DNA from: RXIX01 sp003989075
Lineage (GTDB): Bacteria; Pseudomonadota; Gammaproteobacteria; Competibacterales; Competibacteraceae
Assembly (NCBI GenBank): GCA_029780415.1
Contig: JAKOYN010000008.1
Span: 1 to 19,480, forward strand
Length of the DNA stretch: 19,480 nucleotides
Reading direction: 5' to 3'
Under the pieces are notes generated by a model. The model was not told the DNA's origin. It saw only the letters and a list, made by a program, of their open reading frames with translations, and searched no databases. The position numbers and the translations under genes are program-made. Of this stretch, positions 12,101-18,771 are shown in pieces. The stretch's first letter is position 1. Each line of letters begins with the position of its first letter.

Positions 12101-13355
12101 CGTCGCGGCACAGCGGCGCGTGCAGGTCGTAGCTGGATTCGAAGGCAAATGTAGCGCCTTCGCTGGTGCTGGCGTGGCAATAGCCATCCAGGTGCAGGAC
12201 ACTGAACGGTCGGCCGCTGGCCCAGGCCTCGTTCAGGCATTGTTCCAGCGTCGTCAGGGTCGGCGGGTTCAGCACCTCCAGGTCGAGCAGATCGCCGAGA
12301 CGGTCGACGGCATCCAGCAGTGGCAGTGCGCTGCGCCGGTAATCGGGGTGGCCGGTCGGTTCAGCGTCCGGACGTGGGCTGATCGCCAGGATGCGCAGGG
12401 GGACCGCTGCCGGCATCACCCCTGTGCCGCCACCGCTCAGCCGGCGCTGAATTTGCACTGGCTGTTTGCTCTGCAGCAGGAAGGCACTGCCATCGTGGAG
12501 CAATTCCCAGGGCAGATCGAGCAGCGCAGCAGCCGGATCGTCAACGGCAGCGCGCAGGCTCAGGCTGCATTCCCGTCCCGCGCCATCCTGACGCCAGGCG
12601 GCGACCAGGTCACGCAGCGGCGGTGCTGCGAGTGTAGCCCGGTGCAGGCGCTGACCCCAGTGCGCCAGCAGGGTGTCGCTGTTACGGGCGAACTGGCGCA
12701 GCGTATCGGTGGGCCAACGTGGGTGACTGTGCAGATACCAGTGCACAATCTCCGGCGCCGGTGATGACAATGGACCCAACAGGCATTCGCTGGTCAGGGG
12801 CGCGGCGGCAGGGTCGACTGGCTGAAACTGGGCACGCAGGCGCCAGGGTTGTGCCGCATCCGCCGGCGCGGTTTCCAGGTGCAGTTCCAGATGTGCCGGT
12901 GGCGTGGCGGTGCGCTCCGGATCGCTGCCGGGCAGCATGCCGCCCAGCGCCTTGAGCAGCGCCGGCAGCGCCGCACCCAGACCATCGGTGCCAAGCGTGA
13001 TCGGCGTGGTGCGCGGCAGGGGCGTGAACCACTGGGCAAGCACGCTGCTGTCGACGCCGGGCAGCAGCAGAGGGATCACCCGATAGTGATCAGCCCGGCG
13101 GCGCTCGGTGTCCTGGGCGATTTCGATTTCACGGCGCAGCCAGGCCGAATCGCCGGTGTTCAGGCTGATCACCACCAGTACCTGCCGGGCCTGTTCGATC
13201 GCCCAGCGCACTTCGGAAACCGGCCGGTCGCCGCCGCGGGCATTGCGCGTGTCGCGCCAGACGCTGAATCGACTGGTTTCCAGCGCCAGACCCAAATCCC
13301 GGGCAAAGGCGGCATCGGCAGGAGCGTGGCAGATAAACAGTGCGGATTCGGCCAT
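9051..13355 (-). CDS. TIR - degenerate CHAT - STAND NTPase - TPR protein (NLR-like)
   Basis: 1434 residues, cytoplasmic, no signal or membrane segment. Order: TIR domain about 1-135 (LFICHAPAD opening, VWRD at 32-35, WLRREIEIA with candidate NADase glutamate E76); CHAT-like domain about 150-535 (LPWELL 281-286, RILAISP 321-327); STAND/NB-ARC-like NTPase about 570-890 (FGRGREL 573-579, Walker A GPGSIGKT 596-603, Walker B VLIILD ending D680, LLGMGR 709-714, probable winged helix after 815); TPR array about 1035-1275; helical tail 1310-1412. In the CHAT domain the usual GHG His is Tyr392 and the usual Cys is Gly444, so protease activity is doubtful. Family knowledge: TIR-STAND-TPR proteins sense ligands, oligomerise and cleave NAD+. 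Inferred role: immune or abortive-infection sensor. It is divergent from hsp20; the ribosome site is weak (GGA about 11 nt before ATG). Confidence 0.85.
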   Translation of the reverse strand: MAESALFICHAPADAAFARDLGLALETSRFSVWRDTRNARGGDRPVSEVRWAIEQARQVLVVISLNTGDSAWLRREIEIAQDTERRRADHYRVIPLLLPGVDSSVLAQWFTPLPRTTPITLGTDGLGAALPALLKALGGMLPGSDPERTATPPAHLELHLETAPADAAQPWRLRAQFQPVDPAAAPLTSECLLGPLSSPAPEIVHWYLHSHPRWPTDTLRQFARNSDTLLAHWGQRLHRATLAAPPLRDLVAAWRQDGAGRECSLSLRAAVDDPAAALLDLPWELLHDGSAFLLQSKQPVQIQRRLSGGGTGVMPAAVPLRILAISPRPDAEPTGHPDYRRSALPLLDAVDRLGDLLDLEVLNPPTLTTLEQCLNEAWASGRPFSVLHLDGYCHASTSEGATFAFESSYDLHAPLCRDAHFVPFSALATLLATYRIRLVSLVAGQDGADATAPHALAELLLRAGIASVMVLHPDTPAHTLSRFWTAFCEELLRGARLSQALFAGQRRLAGDSYRAPGLGGGGVHLLDWFAFRLYRGEHDPRLLLRPPLELWRRLQARPPLTPLANLPVPANCFGRGRELLLIERLFENQAAVFLRGPGSIGKTTTVAALVDWLRRCGRYRHVACVRGGDISEVRALLDTLGQQLLPEGNRWSVSRYPTQWQAQEYLRQTLREQPVLIILDQMERWPSENDEAFDQFWRELLHALPGLRLLGMGRCGPPFFAQPWLETMLAPLDEEDALALLSQALISAGEMPPAADSGRNTAELFRIATLAGGSPGALVRLAHEISVSGIAGTLERLRPLRAELLRMHEDDPQWPHYLGLELAVQRLPLDDRQQLPILAFFREGANRLALGRALDLDTQAVQALGERLVTLQLAEDRGHGHLWIDPALSQHLSSHLNGTQRTTWRARWRSGMEYLLQMLYQQYFKDNTRTLRLLRLELGNLLALLRDSQHQSEPERTAQLASRLEQLFANLGTPKALAEVTAARERAGLALQGWSRARFDTERLRIERLRDESALDEALRAARHLLRQTQDAGPEAYPGAPYDLAHAHFLLGKLLKQANAAEAAVRELSEARQRFQTLASAGNTSAGRMAAVADAENGDCLTYLRRLQEAAAAYEAALEHAGANQHSPTVATHRMQLGLVRQRQGHYAAAATLYEAARQTFELLGDPENTAQAWRQLGMARKLDGQLLPALQACQQALYLYERQRNRPGIAETLGELGHLHQTLNQLEEAVLAYRRMAELYAQLGDGRGEEASRNKLANVLIQLRRHDEARQELYRASECNLPDSATARNWAIRRGLRDVGQSVQDTDVADQARRQAIQKYLAYRRAGGENTHPGAKLCAQIGDAIRAGDTSALAARLEQTAASPNVPTAGRLLLDKLRAILAGSRDLALASDPNLHYQYAVELQLLLEGLQRPTEIQSASTGSGDLPPAINGK

Positions 13356-13428
13356 CGGAGCATTCCGGGTGCGGTCTGGGGGGTGATGCGGAGCGCTGGC
13401 TAGCTTAGCGCAAAAGCGGGAGCGAACT

Positions 13429-13457
13429 CTTGAAAATCATCGTCTCGCCCCCATTTT
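13429..13457 (+). promoter_or_regulatory. sigma32 heat-shock promoter of hsp20
   Basis: CTTGAAA (13429-13435) and CCCCATTTT (13449-13457) match the E. coli sigma32 elements CTTGAAA and CCCCATnT with 13-bp spacing, about 60 bp upstream of the Hsp20 start. This fits RpoH control of a small heat-shock gene. Confidence 0.85.
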
Positions 13458-13519
13458 ACCGGCAAAGGCAAGAGGCATTCCCGAGAATGCCGCAACTGGA
13501 AACATGAGGAGATCATGCC

Positions 13520-13960
13520 ATGACACTGATGCGCTATGAACCGTTTAACCTGCTGAATCAACTGCAGCGGGAGGTAAACCGGCTACTGGACAGTGGCCGC
13601 CTTGGCGAAGATGAGAGCGGGCAACTGCTGGCGGATTGGGCGCCGGCGGTGGACATCAAGGAAGAACCCAGCCGCTTCGTAATCCATGCCGATCTGCCGG
13701 GGGTCGAGGCCAAGGATATTGATATCACCCTGGAGAATGGCGTGTTGACCCTGAAGGGCCAGCGCTCCACCGAGACCCATGAGGAAACCGAGAAATATCG
13801 CCGCGTTGAGCGGGTGCGCGGCAGCTTCCTGCGCCGTTTTGCCTTGCCGGAGGCGGTTGATGCCGAGAAGGTATCGGCCAAGTGCAAGGATGGCGTTCTG
13901 GAAGTTCTTGTGCCCAAGAGCGTAGCGGCGCAACCGCGGCGGATCAGCATCGAAAGCTGA
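13520..13960 (+). CDS. Hsp20 family small heat-shock protein (IbpA-like)
   Basis: 146 residues. An ATP-independent holdase chaperone that would bind unfolding proteins during heat stress and pass them to DnaK/ClpB. The alpha-crystallin domain spans about residues 40-135: WAPAVDIKEEP opening, FVIHADLPGVEAKDIDITLENGVLT strands, and the CKDGVLEVLVPK signature near the end. The C-terminal tail has the IxI-type motif ISI used to bind neighbouring dimers. The N-terminal arm (MRYEPFNLLNQLQREVNRLL) is typical of the bacterial class. GAGGAG (13506-13511) lies 8 nt before the ATG; a nearer ATG at 13515 is out of frame. Regulation by sigma32 is supported by the promoter upstream. It appears monocistronic, ending in a shared terminator. 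Confidence 0.93.
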   Translation: MTLMRYEPFNLLNQLQREVNRLLDSGRLGEDESGQLLADWAPAVDIKEEPSRFVIHADLPGVEAKDIDITLENGVLTLKGQRSTETHEETEKYRRVERVRGSFLRRFALPEAVDAEKVSAKCKDGVLEVLVPKSVAAQPRRISIES

Positions 13961-14012
13961 GCGAACCGGCGCCGGGACACGGTTGACGCGGCCCCGGCGC
14001 GCAAACATTACG

Positions 14013-14125
14013 GGACTTTCGCTTTTCGTCATTCCCGCGTATGCGGGAATCCAGTAGCTTGTTGAAAAGAATGGATACCCGCTTTTTCGCGGGTATGACG
14101 GAAAAAGTCAGGTAAGCGAAAGTCC
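14013..14125. repeat. nested palindromic intergenic repeat (MITE/REP-like)
   Basis: Outer 12-bp inverted repeats are GGACTTTCGCTT (14013-14024) and AAGCGAAAGTCC (14114-14125). Inside are two hairpins, ATTCCCGC-GTAT-GCGGGAAT (14031-14050) and TACCCGC-loop-GCGGGTA (14076-14095). The hairpin halves are themselves inverted copies (CGTCAT at 14027 with ATGACG at 14095; ATCCA with TGGAT). The CGTCATTCCCGCG...GCGGGAATCCAG pattern recalls dispersed repeats in many proteobacteria. It lies between hsp20 and ptsP and encodes nothing. Confidence 0.75.
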
Positions 14126-14131
14126 TGCATT

Positions 14132-14169
14132 AAAAAAACCGGTGCGGACTATGGCCGCATCGGTTTTTT
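14132..14169. terminator. bidirectional intrinsic terminator between hsp20 and ptsP
   Basis: CCGGTGCGG (14139-14147) pairs with CCGCATCGG (14155-14163) including one G-U. The stem is flanked by A7 on the left and T6 on the right, so it can stop transcription of hsp20 (+) and of ptsP (-), whose stop codon is 28 bp away. Confidence 0.85.
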
Positions 14170-14196
14170 CGTGGATGGCCGGCGTGGTTTGTTCCA

Positions 14197-16575
14197 TCAG
14201 CCGCTGGTGTGATCGCGCACCAGAGCGCCCAGACCGGCCTGCCGCAGGGCGGCATTGAGCAGCTCGCGCACCGCACGCCCGGTGTTCAGGGCCAGCGCCT
14301 GCTTAGCCAAGGCCTGGGTTTCAGTAAGGCTGAAACTGCGAATCGCCCAGCGCACCCGCGGCACGCAGATCGCGCTGGCGCTCAGGCTATCTACACCCAT
14401 GCCCAGCAGCAGCACCGCCGCGCCTGGATCGGCGGCCATTTCCCCGCACAGGTTCACCGGCCGGCCGGCGCCGTGACCGGCGGCGATGATGTGGGCGATG
14501 GTCTTGAGCAGCGCCGGGTGCAGGTTATCGTACAGCGCCGCGACCCGGGCATTATCGCGATCCACCGCCAGCAGATACTGGGTCAGGTCGTTGGTGCCCA
14601 CCGACAGAAAGTCGACCCGCCGCGCCAGTTGTCCCGCCTGCCAGGCCGCTGCCGGCACTTCGATCATCACCCCGATTTCGGGCCGGCTGAACGCATGGCC
14701 TTCCTCACGCAGTTCAGCTTGCGCCCGCGCTAACAGGGTCAGCGCATCATCGACCTCCTCGACGGTCGTGATCATCGGGAACAGGATGCGCAGATTATTC
14801 AACCCGATGCTGGCGCGCAGCATGGCGCGCAGTTGCGTCAGGAACAGCTCGGGATGATCCAGGGTAAAGCGCATGCCGCGCCAGCCGAGAAAGGGATTTT
14901 TCTCCTCGATGCTGAAGTAGGGCAGGCTCTTGTCGCCGCCGATATCCAGGGTGCGCATCACCACCGGCGCGGGAGCAAAGGCCGCCAGCAACTGGCGGTA
15001 AATCTGCGCCTGTTCCTCCTCGCTGGGGAAGGATTCGCGCACCATGAAGGCAAATTCGGTGCGATACAGGCCAATCCCCTCGGCGCCACTGGCCTGAGCG
15101 GTGGCGATGTCGCTAAGCAGGCCAGCCTTGGCATAGAGCGGTATATGATGGCCATCCTGGGTGGTTGCCGGCAGATCGCGCAGCGTCGCCAGTTCCGCTG
15201 CCAGCTCCGCCGCGGCGCTGATCAAGTGCTGGTATTCAGCGCGCAGTGTGGCATCGGGATTGAGATGCACCCGCCCCTGATCACCATCGACGATGATCTC
15301 GCAGCCTTCAAAACGCCCGAGTGGCCGGTCACCCAGACCCATCACCGCCGGCACGCCCATGGCCCGCGCCAGCAGGGCAACATGCGACAGGGCCGAGCCG
15401 CGCAGGCAGACAATGCCGGCAAGCCGTTCCGGTGGCACTGCTGCCAGATGGGCAACGCTCATCTCCTCGGCGACCAGCACATGGCGGGTCGCGGGTGCCA
15501 GCGGTCTGTCCACGGGCCGTTCGCGCAACTGGTTCAAAACCCGCCGCCCCAGATCGCGGATATCCTCGGCGCGGGTGCTCAGATAGGGATCCTCGGCCTG
15601 TTCCAGCAGCCGCGCCCGCGACAGCACCGCGTCGCGCCAGGCCGCTGGCGCCCAGTGACCGGCCCTGATGCCGGCCAGCGTTTCAGAGAGCAGGCTGTCG
15701 CTGCTCAGCAGCATTCGGTAGACGGTGAACAGCGCCTGCTCGGTCGGCGGCAGCAGTGGCGCCAGGCGTTCACTGGCGCGGCGCAGTTCCTCCTCGACCG
15801 TAGCGATGGCGGCGCGAAAGGCCGCGGCTTCAGCGTGCGGATCGGTGGCGGGACGGTCCGGCACATCGTCCAGATCGGCCAGCAGATGCGGAATGGTGAC
15901 CGTCCCGATAGCCACGCCCGGTGCGCCGGCGACACCTTGCAGGGTATAGCGACTGTCGCGCAGCGGGTTGAGCAGGGCCTGCGTGGCGCCGCTGAGCAGG
16001 GCGTGATTGAGAATGCCGGCCAAGTGCGCGGCCAGGGTGACCAGAAAATCGACCTCATGCGCCTGAAAGTGGCGTACGGCACGATCCTGAACCAGCAGCA
16101 CGCCCAGCACCCGTCGATACTGAATCAGCGGCGCGCCGAGAAACGCGTGGTAGTCATCTTCGCCGACAGTATCGACCGGGTGGAAGCGCGGATGGCGCGG
16201 CGCATCCTCAAGGTTGATCGGCTCCTGGCGCGTGGCGACCAGGCCCACCAGACCGATGTGGCGCGGCAGCCGCACCTGACCTGTGGCCTGTGGATTCAGG
16301 CCGGCGGTGGCCATCAGCACATGTTCGCGGTTGTCCTCATCACTCAGGTAGACGGTGCAGGCGGCAACGCCCATGGCATCACGGATGCGGTTAACGGTGA
16401 GTGCCAGCGCACTGGGCAGATCGGGCGCGGCGCTGACATCCTGAACGATGCGGCGCAGGGTTTCGAGCATGCGGCGGTCTTCCTTGCGGCGGGAAAGAAT
16501 ACGCAACGCGGCATAGGCCATCACCAGCAGGGGCGGGGATAGCGCGAGCGTGGGTGCGGCGAGGCCTGGATGCAT
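14197..16575 (-). CDS. ptsP: phosphoenolpyruvate-protein phosphotransferase PtsP (EI-Ntr)
   Basis: 792 residues from the preferred start. First enzyme of the nitrogen-related PTS: it takes phosphate from PEP and passes it to NPr and then EIIA-Ntr. Domains: N-terminal hydrophobic segment (about 5-27) followed by RRKEDRR; GAF sensor domain (about 50-185); helical N domain; swivelling domain with phospho-histidine H398 in GSALSHVALLARAMGVP; PEP-binding barrel with DIGGDKSLPYF, GWRGMRF, GTNDLTQYLLAVDRDN and catalytic Cys C710 in NLCGEMAAD. The 16575 ATG has AGGAGG (16585-16590) 9 nt upstream. The classical PtsP start (MLETLRRIVQDV) would be the ATG at 16470, with a weaker site. The frame is also open to 16650. 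No NPr or EIIA gene lies nearby. It is divergent from fieF. Confidence 0.92.
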   Translation of the reverse strand: MHPGLAAPTLALSPPLLVMAYAALRILSRRKEDRRMLETLRRIVQDVSAAPDLPSALALTVNRIRDAMGVAACTVYLSDEDNREHVLMATAGLNPQATGQVRLPRHIGLVGLVATRQEPINLEDAPRHPRFHPVDTVGEDDYHAFLGAPLIQYRRVLGVLLVQDRAVRHFQAHEVDFLVTLAAHLAGILNHALLSGATQALLNPLRDSRYTLQGVAGAPGVAIGTVTIPHLLADLDDVPDRPATDPHAEAAAFRAAIATVEEELRRASERLAPLLPPTEQALFTVYRMLLSSDSLLSETLAGIRAGHWAPAAWRDAVLSRARLLEQAEDPYLSTRAEDIRDLGRRVLNQLRERPVDRPLAPATRHVLVAEEMSVAHLAAVPPERLAGIVCLRGSALSHVALLARAMGVPAVMGLGDRPLGRFEGCEIIVDGDQGRVHLNPDATLRAEYQHLISAAAELAAELATLRDLPATTQDGHHIPLYAKAGLLSDIATAQASGAEGIGLYRTEFAFMVRESFPSEEEQAQIYRQLLAAFAPAPVVMRTLDIGGDKSLPYFSIEEKNPFLGWRGMRFTLDHPELFLTQLRAMLRASIGLNNLRILFPMITTVEEVDDALTLLARAQAELREEGHAFSRPEIGVMIEVPAAAWQAGQLARRVDFLSVGTNDLTQYLLAVDRDNARVAALYDNLHPALLKTIAHIIAAGHGAGRPVNLCGEMAADPGAAVLLLGMGVDSLSASAICVPRVRWAIRSFSLTETQALAKQALALNTGRAVRELLNAALRQAGLGALVRDHTSG

Positions 16576-16584
16576 AGTGATGGA

Positions 16585-16590
16585 CCTCCT
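16585..16590 (-). promoter_or_regulatory. strong Shine-Dalgarno deciding the ptsP start
   Basis: Read on the minus strand this is AGGAGG, 9 nt before the ATG at 16575. It favours a start 35 codons upstream of the conventional PtsP N-terminus and so adds a membrane-anchor-like segment. Confidence 0.7.
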
Positions 16591-16753
16591 GAAACCGCGG
16601 CGCTGCGGCGGTTGGGGTTCTGCACAGTTAAGGTGCACAATCCAGGCCAAAGTTTCACCAGCGATCCAGGAAACTTGGATAAACTAGACTTCTTTCCAAA
16701 CCTTCTTTCCTGATCACTCCTCCGCAGCGTGTACTTGCGACGGATAACACCTC

Positions 16754-17701
16754 ATGACTGATCTCTCTGCGCAAACTGCGCAAAACTCTTCTTCGGCAAA
16801 CCTGCTGTCGTCGGATCAGGCCGGCCGCCTGCTGCGGCTGGCGACCTATGCCTCGGTGGGCACCGCTCTGCTGTTGATTGCCGGCAAGCTGGTGGCGGCG
16901 CTGTTGACCGGTTCGGTCAGCGTACTGGCTTCACTGATCGATTCGATGATGGATGTTGCGGCCTCGATCATTAACCTGCTGGCCGTGCATTACTCGCTGC
17001 AGCCGCCGGATCGCGAGCACCGTTTTGGTCATGGCAAGGCCGAACCGCTGGCGGGCCTGGTGCAGGCGGCGTTCATCGCCGGATCAGCGCTGTTCCTGAT
17101 TCTGCATGCCGTTGATCGCCTGCTGCATCCCCAGCCGCTGAATGATGCGCTGATCGGGGTGGGCGTACTGCTGTTTTCGATTCTGGCGACCGCGCTGCTG
17201 CTGCTGTTTCAGCACCATGTGATTCGCCGCACCCAGTCGACCGCCATTCGCGCCGACGCCCTGCACTATGCCACCGACCTGCTGACCAATGGCGCTACCA
17301 TCGTAGCGCTGGGTCTGGCGATGCTCGGCTGGCCAATGGTCGATCCGCTGTTCGCCATCGGCATTGCCGTGTACATCCTGTACAGCGCTGGGCATATCGG
17401 TTACGAGTCGATTCAGTTGCTGATGGATCGCGAATTGCCACCCGAGGTGCATGCGCGGATTCGCGAGATCGTGCGCAGTCATGATCTGGTGCGCGGTGTG
17501 CACGATGTGCGTACCCGGCGTTCCGGACAGACCTATTTCATTCAGTTGCACCTGATGCTGGATGATCAGATGCCGCTGGTCGAGGCGCACCGGGTGGCCG
17601 ATGAAGTGGAAGCGGCGCTGATGAGCGTCTATCCGAATGCCGATATCCTGATTCATCAGGACCCGAGCAGCGAATTGCCGCCGCAACCGCTGCCGGGCTG
17701 A
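16754..17701 (+). CDS. fieF: cation diffusion facilitator FieF (Fe2+/Zn2+ efflux)
   Basis: 315 residues. Inner-membrane proton-driven exporter of divalent metals (Fe2+, Zn2+, also Cd2+ in relatives). Six membrane helices are expected over about residues 28-220. Transport-site ligands are visible: DSMMD (D63, D67) in helix 2 and HYATD (H171, D175) in helix 5, the D-D-H-D set of YiiP/FieF. The FGHGKAEPLAGL motif after helix 2 is typical of this subfamily. The C-terminal cytoplasmic metal-binding domain (about 225-305) includes VRGVHDVRTRRSGQTYFIQLH and DILIHQDP. The start has only a weak GGA upstream. It converges on the hydrolase gene with a 13-bp gap. Substrate within the CDF family is inferred from likeness, not proven. 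Confidence 0.9.
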   Translation: MTDLSAQTAQNSSSANLLSSDQAGRLLRLATYASVGTALLLIAGKLVAALLTGSVSVLASLIDSMMDVAASIINLLAVHYSLQPPDREHRFGHGKAEPLAGLVQAAFIAGSALFLILHAVDRLLHPQPLNDALIGVGVLLFSILATALLLLFQHHVIRRTQSTAIRADALHYATDLLTNGATIVALGLAMLGWPMVDPLFAIGIAVYILYSAGHIGYESIQLLMDRELPPEVHARIREIVRSHDLVRGVHDVRTRRSGQTYFIQLHLMLDDQMPLVEAHRVADEVEAALMSVYPNADILIHQDPSSELPPQPLPG

Positions 17702-17714
17702 TCGTCGTCGCCGA

Positions 17715-18632
17715 CTAGCGCCAGCCGGAACCGGAATAGCTTTTCAGGAAGCCGAGATAGACTGTCGCGGTCTCCTCGGGATTTTCCAGATGCGGCAGAT
17801 GACCGGCGTTTGGCAGGCGCACCAGGGTGCTGCGCGGCAGGCGGGCGCGCAGCCGCTCGGCACCCTGAACGGCAAAAATGGCATCCTTCTGTCCCCAGAG
17901 AATCAGCGTCGGCAGGCGCAGACGCAGTGGCACGGCGAGCAGGGTGTCGTAAAGATTGACGATATCCCAGACCTGCTGATAGTGGCGGTTGCGTTCGACA
18001 TAATCCCTGATCAGGGCGTCCTTGACGGTATCCGGGACGTTCGGCGGACTGACAAACAGCAGGCGCAGTTCCAAATCAAGCTGGGCATGATCAATCGGAA
18101 TGAACGGATTGATGCCCTGATAAATCGCCTCCTTGACCTGCAAACTCCAGTCCGTAGCGCCCAGGGGCGAGCCAATGAAGGCCAGCGTGCGCACCTGCTG
18201 CGGATAGCGCTGTGCGTAAAGCGCGGCAATCGCGCCACCCATCGAATTACCCGCCAGATCAATCCGGGCCGTGCCGAGCGCGTCCAGGAATTGGCGCAGA
18301 CGCAGAACCTGCTGTTCCAGTGCGTAATCGCCCAAGGGAAAATCGACGCTCTTGCCATAGCCGGGCAGATCCGGCGCCAGCGCTGTGTAACCGGCGGCAG
18401 CGAGCCGGCAGAGCATCTCGTTCCATTGTTCCTTCTGTGCGAACAGGCCATGCAGCAATAACACCTGTGGACCGTTGCCGGCGGCGCTGTAATACAGGGT
18501 GCCGCCGTCAAGCATGATGGCGTTACTGGCAATCGTGCAGGACGTCGGGCTGCGCGGGTCGGCATAAGCCTGGCTGAGCAGTCCCAGGAACAGCAGGGCG
18601 GTGAGGAACAGGGTGCGACAAATGGTGTGCAT
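17715..18632 (-). CDS. exported alpha/beta-hydrolase fold protein
   Basis: 305 residues. The N-terminus is a Sec signal peptide (MHTICRTLFLTALLFLGLLSQ, cleavage likely after AYA at residue 24); no lipobox cysteine, so a periplasmic or secreted soluble enzyme. The mature part is a single alpha/beta-hydrolase domain: oxyanion loop LLLHGLF (58-64), nucleophile elbow GNSMGG (S130), acid in WGQKDAIF (D250) and base in NAGHLPHLE (H278). The triad is complete. The pattern fits the epoxide hydrolase/lipase/C-C bond hydrolase class; the substrate cannot be read from sequence. GAGG lies 3 nt before the ATG, rather close. It converges on fieF. Confidence 0.85.
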   Translation of the reverse strand: MHTICRTLFLTALLFLGLLSQAYADPRSPTSCTIASNAIMLDGGTLYYSAAGNGPQVLLLHGLFAQKEQWNEMLCRLAAAGYTALAPDLPGYGKSVDFPLGDYALEQQVLRLRQFLDALGTARIDLAGNSMGGAIAALYAQRYPQQVRTLAFIGSPLGATDWSLQVKEAIYQGINPFIPIDHAQLDLELRLLFVSPPNVPDTVKDALIRDYVERNRHYQQVWDIVNLYDTLLAVPLRLRLPTLILWGQKDAIFAVQGAERLRARLPRSTLVRLPNAGHLPHLENPEETATVYLGFLKSYSGSGWR

Positions 18633-18740
18633 GGGCCTCGTCCGGTTTGGTTGCGCGTTTTTTTGTACGGTGAAAGATTAAGGGAGGCTGGAAGTCCCGG
18701 GGCCGGGTGCGGATACCCGCTAGGGCGCAATCAGCAGCAG

Positions 18741-18761
18741 GCCGGTGACCGGCTGGATTTT
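18741..18761 (+). terminator. short palindrome plus T-run next to the IS end
   Basis: GCCGGT-G-ACCGGC (18741-18753) is a perfect 13-bp palindrome, followed 3 bp later by T5 (18757-18761). It could be a weak terminator for + strand transcripts or simply an insertion target site for the adjoining element. The hairpin is short, so the call is tentative. Confidence 0.3.
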
Positions 18762-18771
18762 TGGTAGTGGT

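Noticed and set aside
10671..12764. 697-codon open frame on the + strand
   Set aside because: Antisense shadow of the TIR-CHAT-STAND gene in GC-rich DNA; Gln/Ala/Gly-rich, no domain motif. The minus-strand frame carries clear Walker, TIR and TPR motifs.
13393..13411. GCGCT-N9-AGCGC inverted repeat upstream of the TIR-CHAT gene as an operator
   Set aside because: Only 5-bp arms, and the inner bases do not match; too weak to call in GC-rich DNA.
14833..16542. 569-codon open frame on the + strand
   Set aside because: Antisense shadow of ptsP; composition is low-complexity Gln/Gly/Arg and no family features are visible.
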